A stretch of DNA of 64,000 bases from contig NZ_ALVU02000001.1 of assembly GCF_000332075.2 (NCBI RefSeq), forward strand, positions 1,071,192 through 1,135,191, written 5' to 3'. Numbering within the stretch: the first letter of the stretch is position 1; each line of letters starts with the position of its first letter. The position numbers and the translations under genes were made by a program. Origin of the DNA: Synechocystis sp. PCC 7509 (GTDB lineage: Bacteria > Cyanobacteriota > Cyanobacteriia > Cyanobacteriales > Chroococcidiopsidaceae). This document shows positions 20,160 to 29,944 of this stretch, piece after piece. A model generated the notes under the pieces. It saw only the letters and a program-made list of their open reading frames with translations, was not told where the DNA came from and searched no databases.

Positions 20160-21764
20160 TTACTCCCATTCAATAGTTCCCGGTGGCTTGGAGGTAATAT
20201 CGTAAACAACCCGATTTACCCCGGCAACTTCGTTGACAATCCGGTTAGATATTGCTTCTAATACATCGTAAGGAACTCGCGCCCAATCTGCGGTCATGCC
20301 ATCTTCACTGGCTACTAAGCGTAAAACTATCGGGTAAGCGTAGGTACGTTGATCCCCCATTACTCCTACAGTCCGAACCGGCAACAGCACAGCAAAAGCT
20401 TGCCAAAAGTCGTGATAAATTCCCCGACGGTTGATTTCTTGACGGACAATTAGATCGGCTTCTCGCAAGATTTCTAAGCGCTCAGAAGTAATTTCTCCCA
20501 AAATCCGAATTGCTAAACCAGGGCCAGGAAACGGCTGTCGCAAAACAATTTCTTCGGGTAAACCAATCTGTCGCCCAACTTTGCGGACTTCATCTTTAAA
20601 TAGCTTGCGCAGGGGTTCGACGAGCTTAAACCGTAAGTCTTTAGGTAAACCGCCAACATTGTGATGGCTTTTGATTTTCACCGCTACTCGTTCGCCCGTT
20701 TTGGGGTCAATATTGGTATCGGCTGATTCAATTACATCGGGGTAAAGCGTACCTTGAGCTAAGTAATCAAAGGGTCCGAGGTTTTTGGAGGCTTCTTCAA
20801 ATACTTGGATAAATTCGTGGCCAATCCGGCGGCGTTTTTCTTCAGGATCGGTGACACCTGCTACTAAAGCCAAAAAGCGATCGCGCGCGTCTACATACTC
20901 CACAGGAATATGGAACTGCTCTTGAAATAGCTTCACTAACCGCTCTGGCTCTAATTTGCGCATAAAGCCTTGATCGATAAAGACGCAAGTTAAGCGACTT
21001 CCAATTGCCTGATGAAGTAAAAATGCTAACGTTGACGAATCTACACCCCCAGAAAGGGCAAGTAGCACCCGCTTTTCGCCTACTTGAGCGCGAATTTCTC
21101 TAATTGCTTCTTCCACAAAAGCGGCGGTTGTCCAAGTGGGTTCGCACTCGCAAATGTGGTAAACAAAGTTGCGAATTAAAGCAAGTCCGCCAACAGAATG
21201 CACTACTTCGGGGTGAAATTGTACGCCGTAGAGTTTTTGATCGTAATTGGCGATCGCCGCACAAGGTGTATTTTCGGTATGCGCCAGCACTTCAAAGCCT
21301 ACAGGTAATTGAGCGCAAGAGTCGCCGTGACTCATCCACATAGTTGTCCCTTCTTCGACGTTTGTTAGTAAGTCGGTAGGGTCGTCAATTAATAAGGAGG
21401 CTTTGCCGTACTCTTTACGCTCGGCGGGTTGTACGTCTCCCCCTAGTTGCTTAACCATAAGTTGCATTCCGTAACATACCCCTAAAATTGGAATCCCTAA
21501 ATGCCAGATTTGGGGATCGCACTCTGGAGCGTTAGGAGTATAGACAGAACTTGGCCCACCAGAGAGAATAATTCCTTTAGGATTTAGTTGGCGCAACTGT
21601 TCGGCGGTGGTGCGGTAGGAGAGAACTTCGGAATATACTTGAGTTTCCCTAATTCTCCTGGCGATTAGTTCTGAATACTGCGAACCGAAGTCTAAAATCG
21701 CAATCATTTGGCGATTTAGTTGGTTCAATTCTTCATTTTGCGGCAACGCTTCTGTCTGTACCAC
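20160..21764 (-). CDS. guaA: GMP synthase (glutamine-hydrolysing)
   Basis: 534 residues, normal length. Class I amidotransferase at the N-terminus with Cys97 (GVCYGMQ) and HPEV; ATP pyrophosphatase P-loop LSGGVDSST near 240; dimerisation domain ending KPPGTIEWE. It converts XMP to GMP in purine synthesis. It lies 128 nt downstream of cbiD on the same strand. Confidence 0.97.
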   Translation of the reverse strand: MVQTEALPQNEELNQLNRQMIAILDFGSQYSELIARRIRETQVYSEVLSYRTTAEQLRQLNPKGIILSGGPSSVYTPNAPECDPQIWHLGIPILGVCYGMQLMVKQLGGDVQPAERKEYGKASLLIDDPTDLLTNVEEGTTMWMSHGDSCAQLPVGFEVLAHTENTPCAAIANYDQKLYGVQFHPEVVHSVGGLALIRNFVYHICECEPTWTTAAFVEEAIREIRAQVGEKRVLLALSGGVDSSTLAFLLHQAIGSRLTCVFIDQGFMRKLEPERLVKLFQEQFHIPVEYVDARDRFLALVAGVTDPEEKRRRIGHEFIQVFEEASKNLGPFDYLAQGTLYPDVIESADTNIDPKTGERVAVKIKSHHNVGGLPKDLRFKLVEPLRKLFKDEVRKVGRQIGLPEEIVLRQPFPGPGLAIRILGEITSERLEILREADLIVRQEINRRGIYHDFWQAFAVLLPVRTVGVMGDQRTYAYPIVLRLVASEDGMTADWARVPYDVLEAISNRIVNEVAGVNRVVYDITSKPPGTIEWE

Positions 21765-21892
21765 CTAATTTATTCCTATTAATTGCAAGTAGTGGAGGTT
21801 AGAAATAGATAAATTTTTGGGTAAAGGGAATAAACGATCGCTAACCCGTAGATAAAAACTTATTTGTTAGTATTTCAATTATTCTTATTAAA

Positions 21893-23005
21893 TTAACACA
21901 ACTGAGACAGCAACGTCTTAGCAGTTTGACTGGTAGCAACTATAGTGCGATCGCGGTCAAACAAGACTGAACCAACATCAACATGGCGACTTGTAAGCTT
22001 GAATATGTATTGCGTAGAGCGCAAGTCGATAGCAGCAGCAACCGAGTTATAAAGCTCTTGTACCCAGTTGCTCCCCGTTTGCTCGTCCAAGTCTCGGAGG
22101 TATTGCAAAGCCGATTCGGTAGTAGAACTGTTAAAAATATTTTGTAATCTGGAGGTTGATATACCTAATTGAGCAGCATGAGCCGTCAAAATTTCTAAGC
22201 GTCCATCGGCTAAATGGTGGTGAGTATGAAAAATTCCCCCAGCCAGTTTTACGAGTTTTCCATGATAACCAAACAATAAAATATCCTTAACTTCTTGACT
22301 AGCTGCTTCAACTAATAACGATCCTAACCAATTGGCAGTTTTAACTAATTGTTGAGGATTAATCCCCAAATTTTGCGCTAAATCCAACCCATTTTCGCCA
22401 ATACAAAACACCAATAGCTTGTTAGATTTTGCTTTTAGGCGCACTTGTTCTAAACAAGCCTCCAATTGTCCGGGGGCGCTCAATGGTTGAGAAATCCCGG
22501 TTGTACCGAGTAAAGAAAGCCCTTCAACTACTCCAAAAGCTGCGTTAGAAGTCCGTTCAGCTAAGGCTCTACCTTCAGGGAGAATAATTGTGAGTTTAAT
22601 ATTTTCCTGGGGTTGTAAAAGCCGCAATAAATTAACTTGTAATAATTGCTGGGCGTAACTATAGACCGCCGGATCGCCGTTTAACTTGTGTCCCAGACCT
22701 TCACCACCAACAATTGTAATTTGCTGCGGTGATGATTCTAGCCATTCTACTAAAGCCCAAATGGGTGTATGGCGCGTTAGATCCAAGTTATCACCAGGAT
22801 CGCTACGAGTGATTGCTAGAGCCATTTGGGGCGATATTCCGGCTACTTGTTCGATCGCAATTTCTACCGTTTGATCGGGGCAAATTAAATCCACAGCTAC
22901 CGTTTGGCAACAAGTGCGATTTTGTAACCATTGCAAAGCAGCGATCGCACTGGCGCAAGCAAAAACAGGTAAAGTATAACCAGAACGCGGCAAACTTAAA
23001 GACAC
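21893..23005 (-). CDS. cbiD: cobalt-precorrin-5B C1-methyltransferase
   Basis: 370 residues. The N-terminal RSGYTLPVFACASAIAAL corresponds to the CbiD family opening, and GRALAERTSNAAFGVVEGLS with LLGTTGI is the family core. CbiD methylates C1 in the anaerobic cobalamin (corrinoid) route. No cobalamin riboswitch box was found in the 170 nt upstream. It probably shares a transcript with guaA. Confidence 0.9.
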   Translation of the reverse strand: MSLSLPRSGYTLPVFACASAIAALQWLQNRTCCQTVAVDLICPDQTVEIAIEQVAGISPQMALAITRSDPGDNLDLTRHTPIWALVEWLESSPQQITIVGGEGLGHKLNGDPAVYSYAQQLLQVNLLRLLQPQENIKLTIILPEGRALAERTSNAAFGVVEGLSLLGTTGISQPLSAPGQLEACLEQVRLKAKSNKLLVFCIGENGLDLAQNLGINPQQLVKTANWLGSLLVEAASQEVKDILLFGYHGKLVKLAGGIFHTHHHLADGRLEILTAHAAQLGISTSRLQNIFNSSTTESALQYLRDLDEQTGSNWVQELYNSVAAAIDLRSTQYIFKLTSRHVDVGSVLFDRDRTIVATSQTAKTLLSQLC

Positions 23006-23177
23006 ATTGCACCAGTAAGGAGTAGATCGATTTAGGGATTCTCTTTCTGCTGACTGTTGTTTAGGGCAGCATTTTTATCCTATCCTCCAGTAATTATATA
23101 AGCAAACCTGATTTGCCTAAAGATGGGTCAATAGAGACTCTCTATATTAAACACAACACTTATTGGATTAAGCTTTG

Positions 23178-24602
23178 GTGGAAACCATCACTCAACCAGT
23201 TTTAGAGCCACAAGAAAATGTGACCTCATCATCGGTGCTTTTACCCGATAGCCAAAACCAGATTTATAGCAAACAAGCAATTCGCACCACTCTTCAAGCT
23301 TCTACTATTGATGGTGTATTTGCGGCTATTTTTACAAGTATTACTGGCGGCGTATTACTGACCAATTTCTTGCTTCAAGTAGGCGCAAGCCCCATAGAGA
23401 TTGGAATGCTGTCATCGATTCCTATGCTATTAAACTTATTACAGCCCTTGGGGGCTTATATAGGCGATCGCACAAATAGCCGTCACTACTATTGTTTGTG
23501 GATTTTTGGCATCGCTCGGTTATTGTGGTTGATTTTGGTGGTGGGGATTGGCTGGATTAGTTGGTCAGGAAGTAATCTGCATCAGCTAGTCAGTTGGACT
23601 CTAGGAATGGTTTTAGCTACCCACATATTAGAATCTTTGGGTGGCTCTGCTTGGCTCAGTTGGATGGCGGTACTCGTTCCCCATCGTTTGCGGGGGCGTT
23701 ATTTTGGGTTTCGCAATAGTGCGGCTAGTTTGACTAATCTAGTAGGTGTACCGCTACTCGGATTTGCGGTATCGGCTTGGCCAACTGGCACAATTGATGG
23801 CTACGCATTAGTGTTATTTCTAGCCGTAGTTGCAGGCATAATTAGCCTGGGATGTCAGTTTTTTATGACTGATGTCAATCCCCAGCTAACAGCGAAACAG
23901 CCAGTCCAAAAACCAGAAAAATTTTCACTTTTAGGTAATTTTTCGCCTAACTTTTTGATATTTTTGTTTTACTTTGGTTTGTGGACGTTTGCCGTTAACC
24001 TTAGTTCGCCATTTTTTAATCTTTACTTGTTAGACAACTTGCATTTAGATTTGTATTGGGCAACGCTGTACGGCAGTTTGACGGCGGGGGCAAACTTAGT
24101 AATGCTAATTTTGTGGGGGAAAATCGCTGATAAAGTCGGCAATCGTCCGTTGTTATTATTGGTAGGAGTTTTAGCTGGGGTAACGCCGTTATTTTGGCTA
24201 ATAGCTGGAACGAATAATATTTCCTTATGGGTATGGCTACCATTAATACATATATTTAGTGGTGGTACTTGGGCAGCAATTGAATTGTGTAGTAGTAATA
24301 TCCAAATGGAAGTTGCACCCAGAGAGCATCCTTCTAGTTATTTCGCCGTAGCGGCGGCCGTAGCGGGGCTTTGCGGAGCTTTGGGAACGACCGTTGGCGG
24401 CTTTTTGAGTCAGATACCCTTTATTGGTGGTTTACCAGGCTTGTTCGCGCTTTCGGCGGGGGTACGATTGTTTGCTTTATTGCCCTTAGTATATGTCACA
24501 GAACCTCGCAGTGTGAGAGTTACGCACCTTGTGAGTAATTGGCTAAATTCAAAAAGGCGATCGCCCGCTCAAAACATAACTGTGACAAATACCCCAAAAT
24601 AG
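23178..24602 (+). CDS. MFS transporter
   Basis: About 474 residues from GTG 23178; TTG at 23175 is an equally possible start. Around 12 hydrophobic segments follow a 35-residue polar N-terminus. MFS-like loop features include GDRTNSRHYY between TM2 and TM3 and a related GKIADKVGNRP in the second half. The substrate cannot be inferred. It is divergent from cbiD and 33 nt before moaA; no functional link is evident. Confidence 0.82.
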   Translation: METITQPVLEPQENVTSSSVLLPDSQNQIYSKQAIRTTLQASTIDGVFAAIFTSITGGVLLTNFLLQVGASPIEIGMLSSIPMLLNLLQPLGAYIGDRTNSRHYYCLWIFGIARLLWLILVVGIGWISWSGSNLHQLVSWTLGMVLATHILESLGGSAWLSWMAVLVPHRLRGRYFGFRNSAASLTNLVGVPLLGFAVSAWPTGTIDGYALVLFLAVVAGIISLGCQFFMTDVNPQLTAKQPVQKPEKFSLLGNFSPNFLIFLFYFGLWTFAVNLSSPFFNLYLLDNLHLDLYWATLYGSLTAGANLVMLILWGKIADKVGNRPLLLLVGVLAGVTPLFWLIAGTNNISLWVWLPLIHIFSGGTWAAIELCSSNIQMEVAPREHPSSYFAVAAAVAGLCGALGTTVGGFLSQIPFIGGLPGLFALSAGVRLFALLPLVYVTEPRSVRVTHLVSNWLNSKRRSPAQNITVTNTPK

Positions 24603-24635
24603 AACATAGAGGACTTGCTCTAAAGTAAAAACCGC

Positions 24636-25622
24636 ATGAATACTGTTGATTATCTCCGCATTAGTTTAATTGACCGTTGTAATTTTCGCTGTCAATACTG
24701 TATGCCGGAAGAAGCCGAGCTAAACTATATTCTGCAACAAGAGAGATTGACGGATGAGGAGTTAGTAATTCTCATCAAAGAAGTTTTTATTCCTGTAGGT
24801 TTTACTCGTTTTCGTTTAACCGGGGGCGAACCTTTATTGCGTCCTGGGGTAGTAGATTTAGTAAGCAAAATTGCCGCACTTCCCCAAACTCAAGACCTTT
24901 CTATGACTACTAACGGTTTTCTTTTAGCTGGAATGGCGCAGCAATTGCACGATGCGGGGTTGCGCCGGGTAAATATTAGTTTAGACTCGTTAAACGCTGA
25001 AACCTTTGATGCAATTATTGGCAATCGCGGGCGATCGCAATGGGGGAAAGTATGGGATGGAATACAAGTAGCTTACAAAGTAGGTTTTGACCCTTTAAAA
25101 CTAAATGTAGTTGTAATTCCCGGTGTAAATGACAGCGAAGTATTAGAATTGGCTGCTTTAACTATTGACAAACAATGGCACGTCCGGTTTATTGAATTTA
25201 TGCCCATTGGTAATGATCGCCTATTTAACGAGCAAGGCTGGATATCTTCAGAGCAATTACGCACCCAGATTAGCAATAAGTACGGTTTAACCACAGCGTT
25301 TGTAAGCGGTAATGGGCCCGCCGATGTATTTAAAATTCCTGATGCTCAGGGAACTTTAGGCTTTATTAGTCAGATGTCAGAGTGTTTTTGCGATCGCTGT
25401 AACCGGATGCGCTTATCGGCGGATGGTTGGCTGCGTCCGTGTCTGTTGAATGAAAGTAACCAAATAGACTTAAAAACAGCTTTGAGGAGTGGCGTAGAGT
25501 TAGATAAATTGCGAAGTCTTGTCAGCGACTTATTGGCGCTTAAACCCGAAATTAACTACAAAGCCAGAGTTTCGGGGACTACAGGCGCTTACAACCGTAC
25601 CATGTCGCAAATTGGCGGCTAG
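24636..25622 (+). CDS. moaA: GTP 3',8-cyclase, molybdenum cofactor synthesis
   Basis: 328 residues. Radical-SAM cluster C15-x3-C19-x2-C22 (CNFRCQYC) at the N-terminus, and the second cluster's CDRC motif near 250 plus a downstream Cys in WLRPCL. MoaA converts GTP to 3',8-cyclo-7,8-dihydro-GTP, the first step of molybdopterin synthesis. A moaD-like gene lies at 49821-50081, not in this operon. Confidence 0.95.
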   Translation: MNTVDYLRISLIDRCNFRCQYCMPEEAELNYILQQERLTDEELVILIKEVFIPVGFTRFRLTGGEPLLRPGVVDLVSKIAALPQTQDLSMTTNGFLLAGMAQQLHDAGLRRVNISLDSLNAETFDAIIGNRGRSQWGKVWDGIQVAYKVGFDPLKLNVVVIPGVNDSEVLELAALTIDKQWHVRFIEFMPIGNDRLFNEQGWISSEQLRTQISNKYGLTTAFVSGNGPADVFKIPDAQGTLGFISQMSECFCDRCNRMRLSADGWLRPCLLNESNQIDLKTALRSGVELDKLRSLVSDLLALKPEINYKARVSGTTGAYNRTMSQIGG

Positions 25623-25694
25623 TTAGCAGCAACTTTTTAGCTGCGGAGGTCTTTTACAGTATGGTTATAATCGCTATCATAAAAACAATAGTGT

Positions 25695-25886
25695 ATGCCT
25701 ACTAACGACCAGGCTATTGCTTGTGTCAGAGTGTGTCAAATGCTCTCAAATGGTTATCAGCCTATTCATGTGTTCAGGTACAACCAGAAAACCAAAACAG
25801 TATTTATTCTTGCTGGGATAACTGAAAGCTTAGAAGTTTTGATTTTTCCTGATGGTCAATGGAGATTTAATGATGATGAAGCCTGA
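25695..25886 (+). CDS. DUF6888-family small protein
   Basis: 63 residues, recalling a short cyanobacterial family (opening TNDQAIACVRVCQMLSNGY, ending WRFN). It overlaps the next frame by about 17 nt, a tight two-gene arrangement. The function is unknown. The compact pair in an accessory region invites comparison with toxin-antitoxin units, but no known toxin motif is visible. Confidence 0.7.
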   Translation: MPTNDQAIACVRVCQMLSNGYQPIHVFRYNQKTKTVFILAGITESLEVLIFPDGQWRFNDDEA

Positions 25887-26082
25887 TTTTAGCAAAATGA
25901 CTCGTCAAGAATTGAGAAATTATGTATTAGCGCACCGAGAAGATGATGATGCAATCGAGGCTTTAATCAATAAAGGAAATTCTCACAGCCTTAAATATCC
26001 TTTTCCCAAGACGGAAGACGATTTTAGAGAAATGGCAGAGATACTCAAGCAAAAATTGGGGAGTAAAGGAGAGATATCCTAG
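25870..26082 (+). CDS. DUF6887-family small protein
   Basis: About 70 residues from one of three adjacent ATGs (25870, 25873, 25876); GGAG at 25861-25864 fits the first two. The sequence MKPDFSKMTRQELRNYVLAH is typical of a cyanobacterial family found next to DUF6888 proteins. It is acidic and helical in composition. It starts inside the preceding gene, which implies translational coupling. Function unknown. Confidence 0.7.
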   Translation: MMMKPDFSKMTRQELRNYVLAHREDDDAIEALINKGNSHSLKYPFPKTEDDFREMAEILKQKLGSKGEIS

Positions 26083-26097
26083 AAAAGATACTATTTT

Positions 26098-26242
26098 GAG
26101 CGATCGCGCAATTCCACAATATTTTTAGCATTCTCCTTACCTATTTCCCCTATTCTCCACATTCTCTACATTCTCCCCCCTTATCAAGGGGGGCTGGGGG
26201 GGATCAACCGTTGAATCTCACCACAAACCCGCTCAAAATCAC
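26098..26242. repeat. direct repeat, copy 1
   Basis: This segment (GAGCGATCGCGCAATTCC to CTCAAAATCAC) recurs at 26702-26855 with a few substitutions and a roughly 10-bp length difference in an ATTCTCCAC-type pyrimidine-rich tract. It includes the C-terminal codons of the DUF559 ORF. Confidence 0.85.
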
Positions 26243-26604
26243 CTAAAATTTGCTGATTTGTAAATCGGATTACCTCGATCCCGTAACCTTCTAACCTTTG
26301 AGTTCTTTCGCAATCATAATCTTTGCCATCATTGGTACAGTGGCTTTCTCCATCGACTTCAATTACTAGCTTGAGAGTAGGACAGTAGAAGTCAACAATA
26401 AAATAATCAATTGGTCTTTGTCGTAAAACTGTAAACTTGAAAGTTCTTAAATATCCGTACCAAAGCCTTTTTTCTGCGCTTGTCATGTTTTTTCGCAGTT
26501 CTTTCGCTTGAGGAATTAAAGCGGGATTGTAGGGAAGATAAAACTCGCTATCTTTGACGTTTAACAGTTGATCCCCCCCAACCCCCCTTGATAAGGGGGG
26601 AGAA
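26171..26604. mobile_element. DUF559 cassette bounded by 38-bp inverted repeats
   Basis: The left end (26171-26208) and the reverse complement of the right end (26567-26604) agree at 37 of 38 positions. Each end has a C6-TTATCAA-G6 palindromic core followed by a G-rich run ending in GATCAAC. The only ORF between them is a DUF559 nuclease. No transposase is present. A third end-like copy at 26783-26820, again followed by DUF559 C-terminal codons, looks like a remnant of a second unit. Mobility is inferred from the structure; no target duplication was identified. Confidence 0.55.
26184..26486 (-). CDS. DUF559 endonuclease-like protein
   Basis: 100 residues from the first ATG. The core IDYFIVDFYCPTLKLVIEVDG has the acidic residues of the Vsr/restriction-type nuclease fold. 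The in-frame sequence upstream (EFYLPYNPALIPQAKELRKN at about 26487-26546) also looks like family sequence, so the real start is further up or non-ATG; no good start was found. The last codons (RLIPPSPP) lie inside the left terminal repeat. Function unknown. Confidence 0.75.
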   Translation of the reverse strand: MTSAEKRLWYGYLRTFKFTVLRQRPIDYFIVDFYCPTLKLVIEVDGESHCTNDGKDYDCERTQRLEGYGIEVIRFTNQQILGDFERVCGEIQRLIPPSPP

Positions 26605-26701
26605 TAAATAATTAGGAATGGTTGTGGTTGTTTGTTTGTTCAATTTATCCTCTTTTGTGCGATCGCCTGAGTTTTTTTAGCACGATTATCTCTAATGTAG
26701 G

Positions 26702-26855
26702 GAGCGATCGCGCAATTCCACAATATTTTTAGCATTCTCCCTACCTATTTCCCCTATTCTCCACATTCTCCACATTCTCTACATTCTCCCCCCTTATTAA
26801 GGGGGGTTGGGGGGGATCAACCGTTGAATCTCACCACAAACTCTCTCAAAATCAC
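26702..26855. repeat. direct repeat, copy 2 with DUF559 3' remnant
   Basis: Near copy of 26098-26242. On the minus strand it encodes the remnant DFERVCGEIQRLIPP, the end of a second DUF559 gene whose remainder is missing. It abuts the stop of the restriction-modification gene (26858). Confidence 0.85.
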
Positions 26856-26857
26856 TC

Positions 26858-29086
26858 TTAATTTATCTCTCCTTCCACAATCTTAATTTCTGCTTCTGTC
26901 AATTCGTAAAGTTGATAAACCAGTCGATCTATTTCGGTTTCAATGTCCTTAATGTCTTTCCCTTTAGCGTCAAGACATTTTTTTACAAGAGTCTCTATCT
27001 TTTTTTGCTCTGTTTTGGTAGCAATAAAGATAGGAATTTGTTTCATATAGTCGCTAAATGATCTCAGATAACCACCTCGAATAGAGTTAGAAATCATCGA
27101 ATAGAACCATTCAACTAATTGAGAGTTTAAAAGCCCACAAAGCCACACTTCATTAGTTGGAATAAAGTAGCAAGTATTACCTGCATAAAAACCTAATCGA
27201 TCAATTGAAAAACTTTGATGCTCATAAATATCAGGATAGATAATTTTAGGTTGCTCAAATTCTTGCCAGTAAATACAAGAGCGTAATTCCCAAAAATATT
27301 TACCTTGGTCGCAGCGCTTGATTAATGATTCTTTAAATTGAAAAAAATATTGATAAATTGCCGGATAAGTTTCTGAAAAAATTTCCTCTGCCTCTTTTTC
27401 TGGTCGATCAGACCAGGGATGTTTTTTATTTTCAGAAGATTCAATTTTGATGATATATTGATCAGTAAAATCAATATGCCATCGCTTAATATCTCGACCA
27501 CGCAAAAAAGGCTTTAACACTTCAGCAGAAGAAGTGTCTTCAGTAATCAATCTGTCGCGTGTAGCTTTATTTACAACGAATGCCTCATTAAAACCTGTCT
27601 TAATTCCGTAATAAAATCTGCCGTTTATATACTCCCCTAACGGCGTACCAGAAGTTTGCAGTTTTGCTAATAAGTTTAAGGTTTGAAAAGACTCTAGCCG
27701 CCAACCGTCAGATTTCAAGTTTCCCTGCGAAATTGTTAAACTATCTTGCTCTAATTCCGTCGCAAAATGTGCAATATTTTGTTTTTTCGCTTCATCCCAT
27801 GACAAAGTTTGTACTTGATTTGCATTAGATTGAATTTTACTTAAAATGATAATGCTAGGATAGGCGATCGCTTCTTCAAAAACTGGAAAATCACCGAAAT
27901 CGATTAAATAGTGAATCGTTGTTGAATCTGTTAAAAGTTGGCGTAATTTCTTACCATAACCCGCTCTAAAATATTTGTTAGAAGATATATAAGTTAAATG
28001 ACCGCTTGCTTTTAATAAATGCAAGCTTAATTCATAAAAATATACAAACAAATCAGCAACACCTGTATAGCATTGATAATTTTGCAGCAAAATTGGCTTT
28101 AATTCCTTGATATCTTCCTGTCTGATATAAGGTGGATTCCCAACTACTACATCAAAGCCAATAAAATCACCTTCATTATTCAAAACTTCAGGAAATTCAA
28201 ACCGCCACTCTAGCGCATTTTCATAAAGCCTACCGCTTTCTATATCCTCAATCTCAACCCTTAATTTATCAATTTCATTATTTAACTTAGCGATCTTTTG
28301 ATCTCGTGCTTTTTTAGCTGCTTTTGTCTCCTCAAATAACAAAGGTTGTTCTAAACCATAAACCTCACCCTCTAAATTTCTCAACTTAGTTTTATTTGGA
28401 TCAATTCCTTGCAACGTCGTCTTAAAACTGCCTTTGATATCTTTAATTAATCTTTCCATTTCTCGCTTTTGCTCTTTACTTTCAGCATTGCGATAAGTTT
28501 GCACAGCATTTTTATAAGTATCTATACTGTGTTTATTTTTATTTAAAGCTTGTTTCAAATCAGCATCCAACGCAAACCGACTAATTAAAGAATTACCGCA
28601 CTTGATATTAATATCAATGTTTGGTAGAGTCTCTAATTCTGTCCCATTACTTTCTACCCGATAATAAGCATTTTTTAAAAGCTCAATCCATAGCCGCAAA
28701 CGACAAATTTTTACTGAGTTTGGATTAATGTCGACACCAAATAGACAGTTTTCAATAATTGTCTGCTTCTCGTGAAAAAGCGTTTCTTGTATGCGCTGAC
28801 TTTCTTTGCTTTTTGGATTGTACTCAAATAACTTTCCATCATCATCAATGACAATCAGTTCATCATTTACAACTTCAACCTGATAATCTCTTAAGGTTTT
28901 CCCACTTCTATCAAGGAGAATTTTTAATTCACTTTTGATTGCAATTATTTCATTAAGAGCCGAAACTAAAAAATGTCCCGAACCTACCGCCGGATCGCAA
29001 ATCTTTAAACTATTAATAATGTTGTTAGCGGCTTTTTTGTCTGTAATTTTTTCATTCAAATCATCAATATTTTGGTGATGCATCAA
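26858..29086 (-). pseudogene. type IIG restriction-modification protein, C-terminal half
   Basis: The N6-adenine methyltransferase motif I is ICDPAVGSGHFL and motif IV is NPPY (VVGNPPYIRQ). The last 300 residues (GRDIKRWHIDF and beyond) match a TaqI-like specificity domain. The first seven residues of this ORF are encoded by the IS1 end; authentic coding begins at DDLNEKIT. Joined to the half at 29945-31555 it gives one protein of about 1261 residues. If translated alone it might keep methyltransferase activity but lacks the nuclease. Confidence 0.88.
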
Positions 29087-29583
29087 ATTAATGTGGGATA
29101 GGTAGCAATATCATGCCAACTCCACGCTCTCGTTGCTAATCCGGCTCGTTGTGCAGCAGTTGTTTTGAATCGGCTATGCTGCCAAATCCAGTTGAAGTAA
29201 CTCACCACTAATCGAGTTGTCACTTTTGTCTGTTCCCACACCTTACCAAACTTGTTCTGTCGTCGATGCCATCTTCCGGTTTGTTGTCGCACAGTACCAT
29301 TAGTACGTTCTAATCGCTGCGTTTTGTCTTTGCCAATGTAGTGGTGAATTTCAGGAGGTAGAACTCGCTCATACCCGCCCCAAGCATCACTGTTAAATTG
29401 CTTGCAATTTGTTTTTCCCTCGGTGTTGAGGACTAACTGACCAATCAGTTCATCAGTGTGTTTGCCAACTCGCGCCGCCAGAATTAAGCCACTTGAATCG
29501 GCAAGACTCAGACCGATCCAACAATCCCCGACTTCTAGTTCTTGAGCGCAACACTGTTTCTGTTTTTTGAGACAAATGACCAC
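29083..29583 (-). CDS. insB: IS1 transposase, InsB part
   Basis: 166 residues, expressed as the InsAB' fusion by -1 slippage near 29563-29568 (A AAA AAC on the coding strand). It holds the core of the DDE catalytic domain, with Asp in NSDAWGG and Glu in RLERTNGTVR. No internal stops. Confidence 0.85.
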   Translation of the reverse strand: MVICLKKQKQCCAQELEVGDCWIGLSLADSSGLILAARVGKHTDELIGQLVLNTEGKTNCKQFNSDAWGGYERVLPPEIHHYIGKDKTQRLERTNGTVRQQTGRWHRRQNKFGKVWEQTKVTTRLVVSYFNWIWQHSRFKTTAAQRAGLATRAWSWHDIATYPTLI

Positions 29584-29912
29584 ATCTCATCGGCACTTAC
29601 CTCCTCTGTTTGTACAGCTTGGACTTCGGCATTGTGAACCAATTGGGCTTTTTGACTGGCAGCGCGAACAATACTCACAACTGTGTTGTAGGCAAGCCCA
29701 GTTGTTCTACTAATCCCTCGTAAACTACTGCCCTCACTATGTGCTTGCAACACTTGGCGAATTTGTTCAGGACTAATATGTCGACGATAGTACAAACTGT
29801 CGAAGGATTCCGAGAACGTTTGATGGCAAGCGGGACACAGGTAACGTTGATGTCCGTTCGGCATCTTGCCATGTTTATGGGCTTTAATGTGACCACACAG
29901 AGGACAATCCAT
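29535..29912 (-). CDS. insA: IS1 protein InsA
   Basis: 125 residues. An N-terminal zinc finger (CPLCGH, then CPACHQTF) and a helix-turn-helix (LRGISRTTGLAYNTV) bind the element ends. ADEMWSF near the C-terminus holds the first catalytic Asp of the fusion protein, and the slippage site follows immediately after it. Confidence 0.87.
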   Translation of the reverse strand: MDCPLCGHIKAHKHGKMPNGHQRYLCPACHQTFSESFDSLYYRRHISPEQIRQVLQAHSEGSSLRGISRTTGLAYNTVVSIVRAASQKAQLVHNAEVQAVQTEEVSADEMWSFVSKNRNSVALKN

Positions 29913-29944
29913 AGAGATGCTTCGAGTTTAAAACCACCCTGTCA

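Noticed and set aside
21890..23174. Cobalamin riboswitch upstream of cbiD
   Set aside because: No B12-box-like sequence was found in the upstream region on the minus strand.
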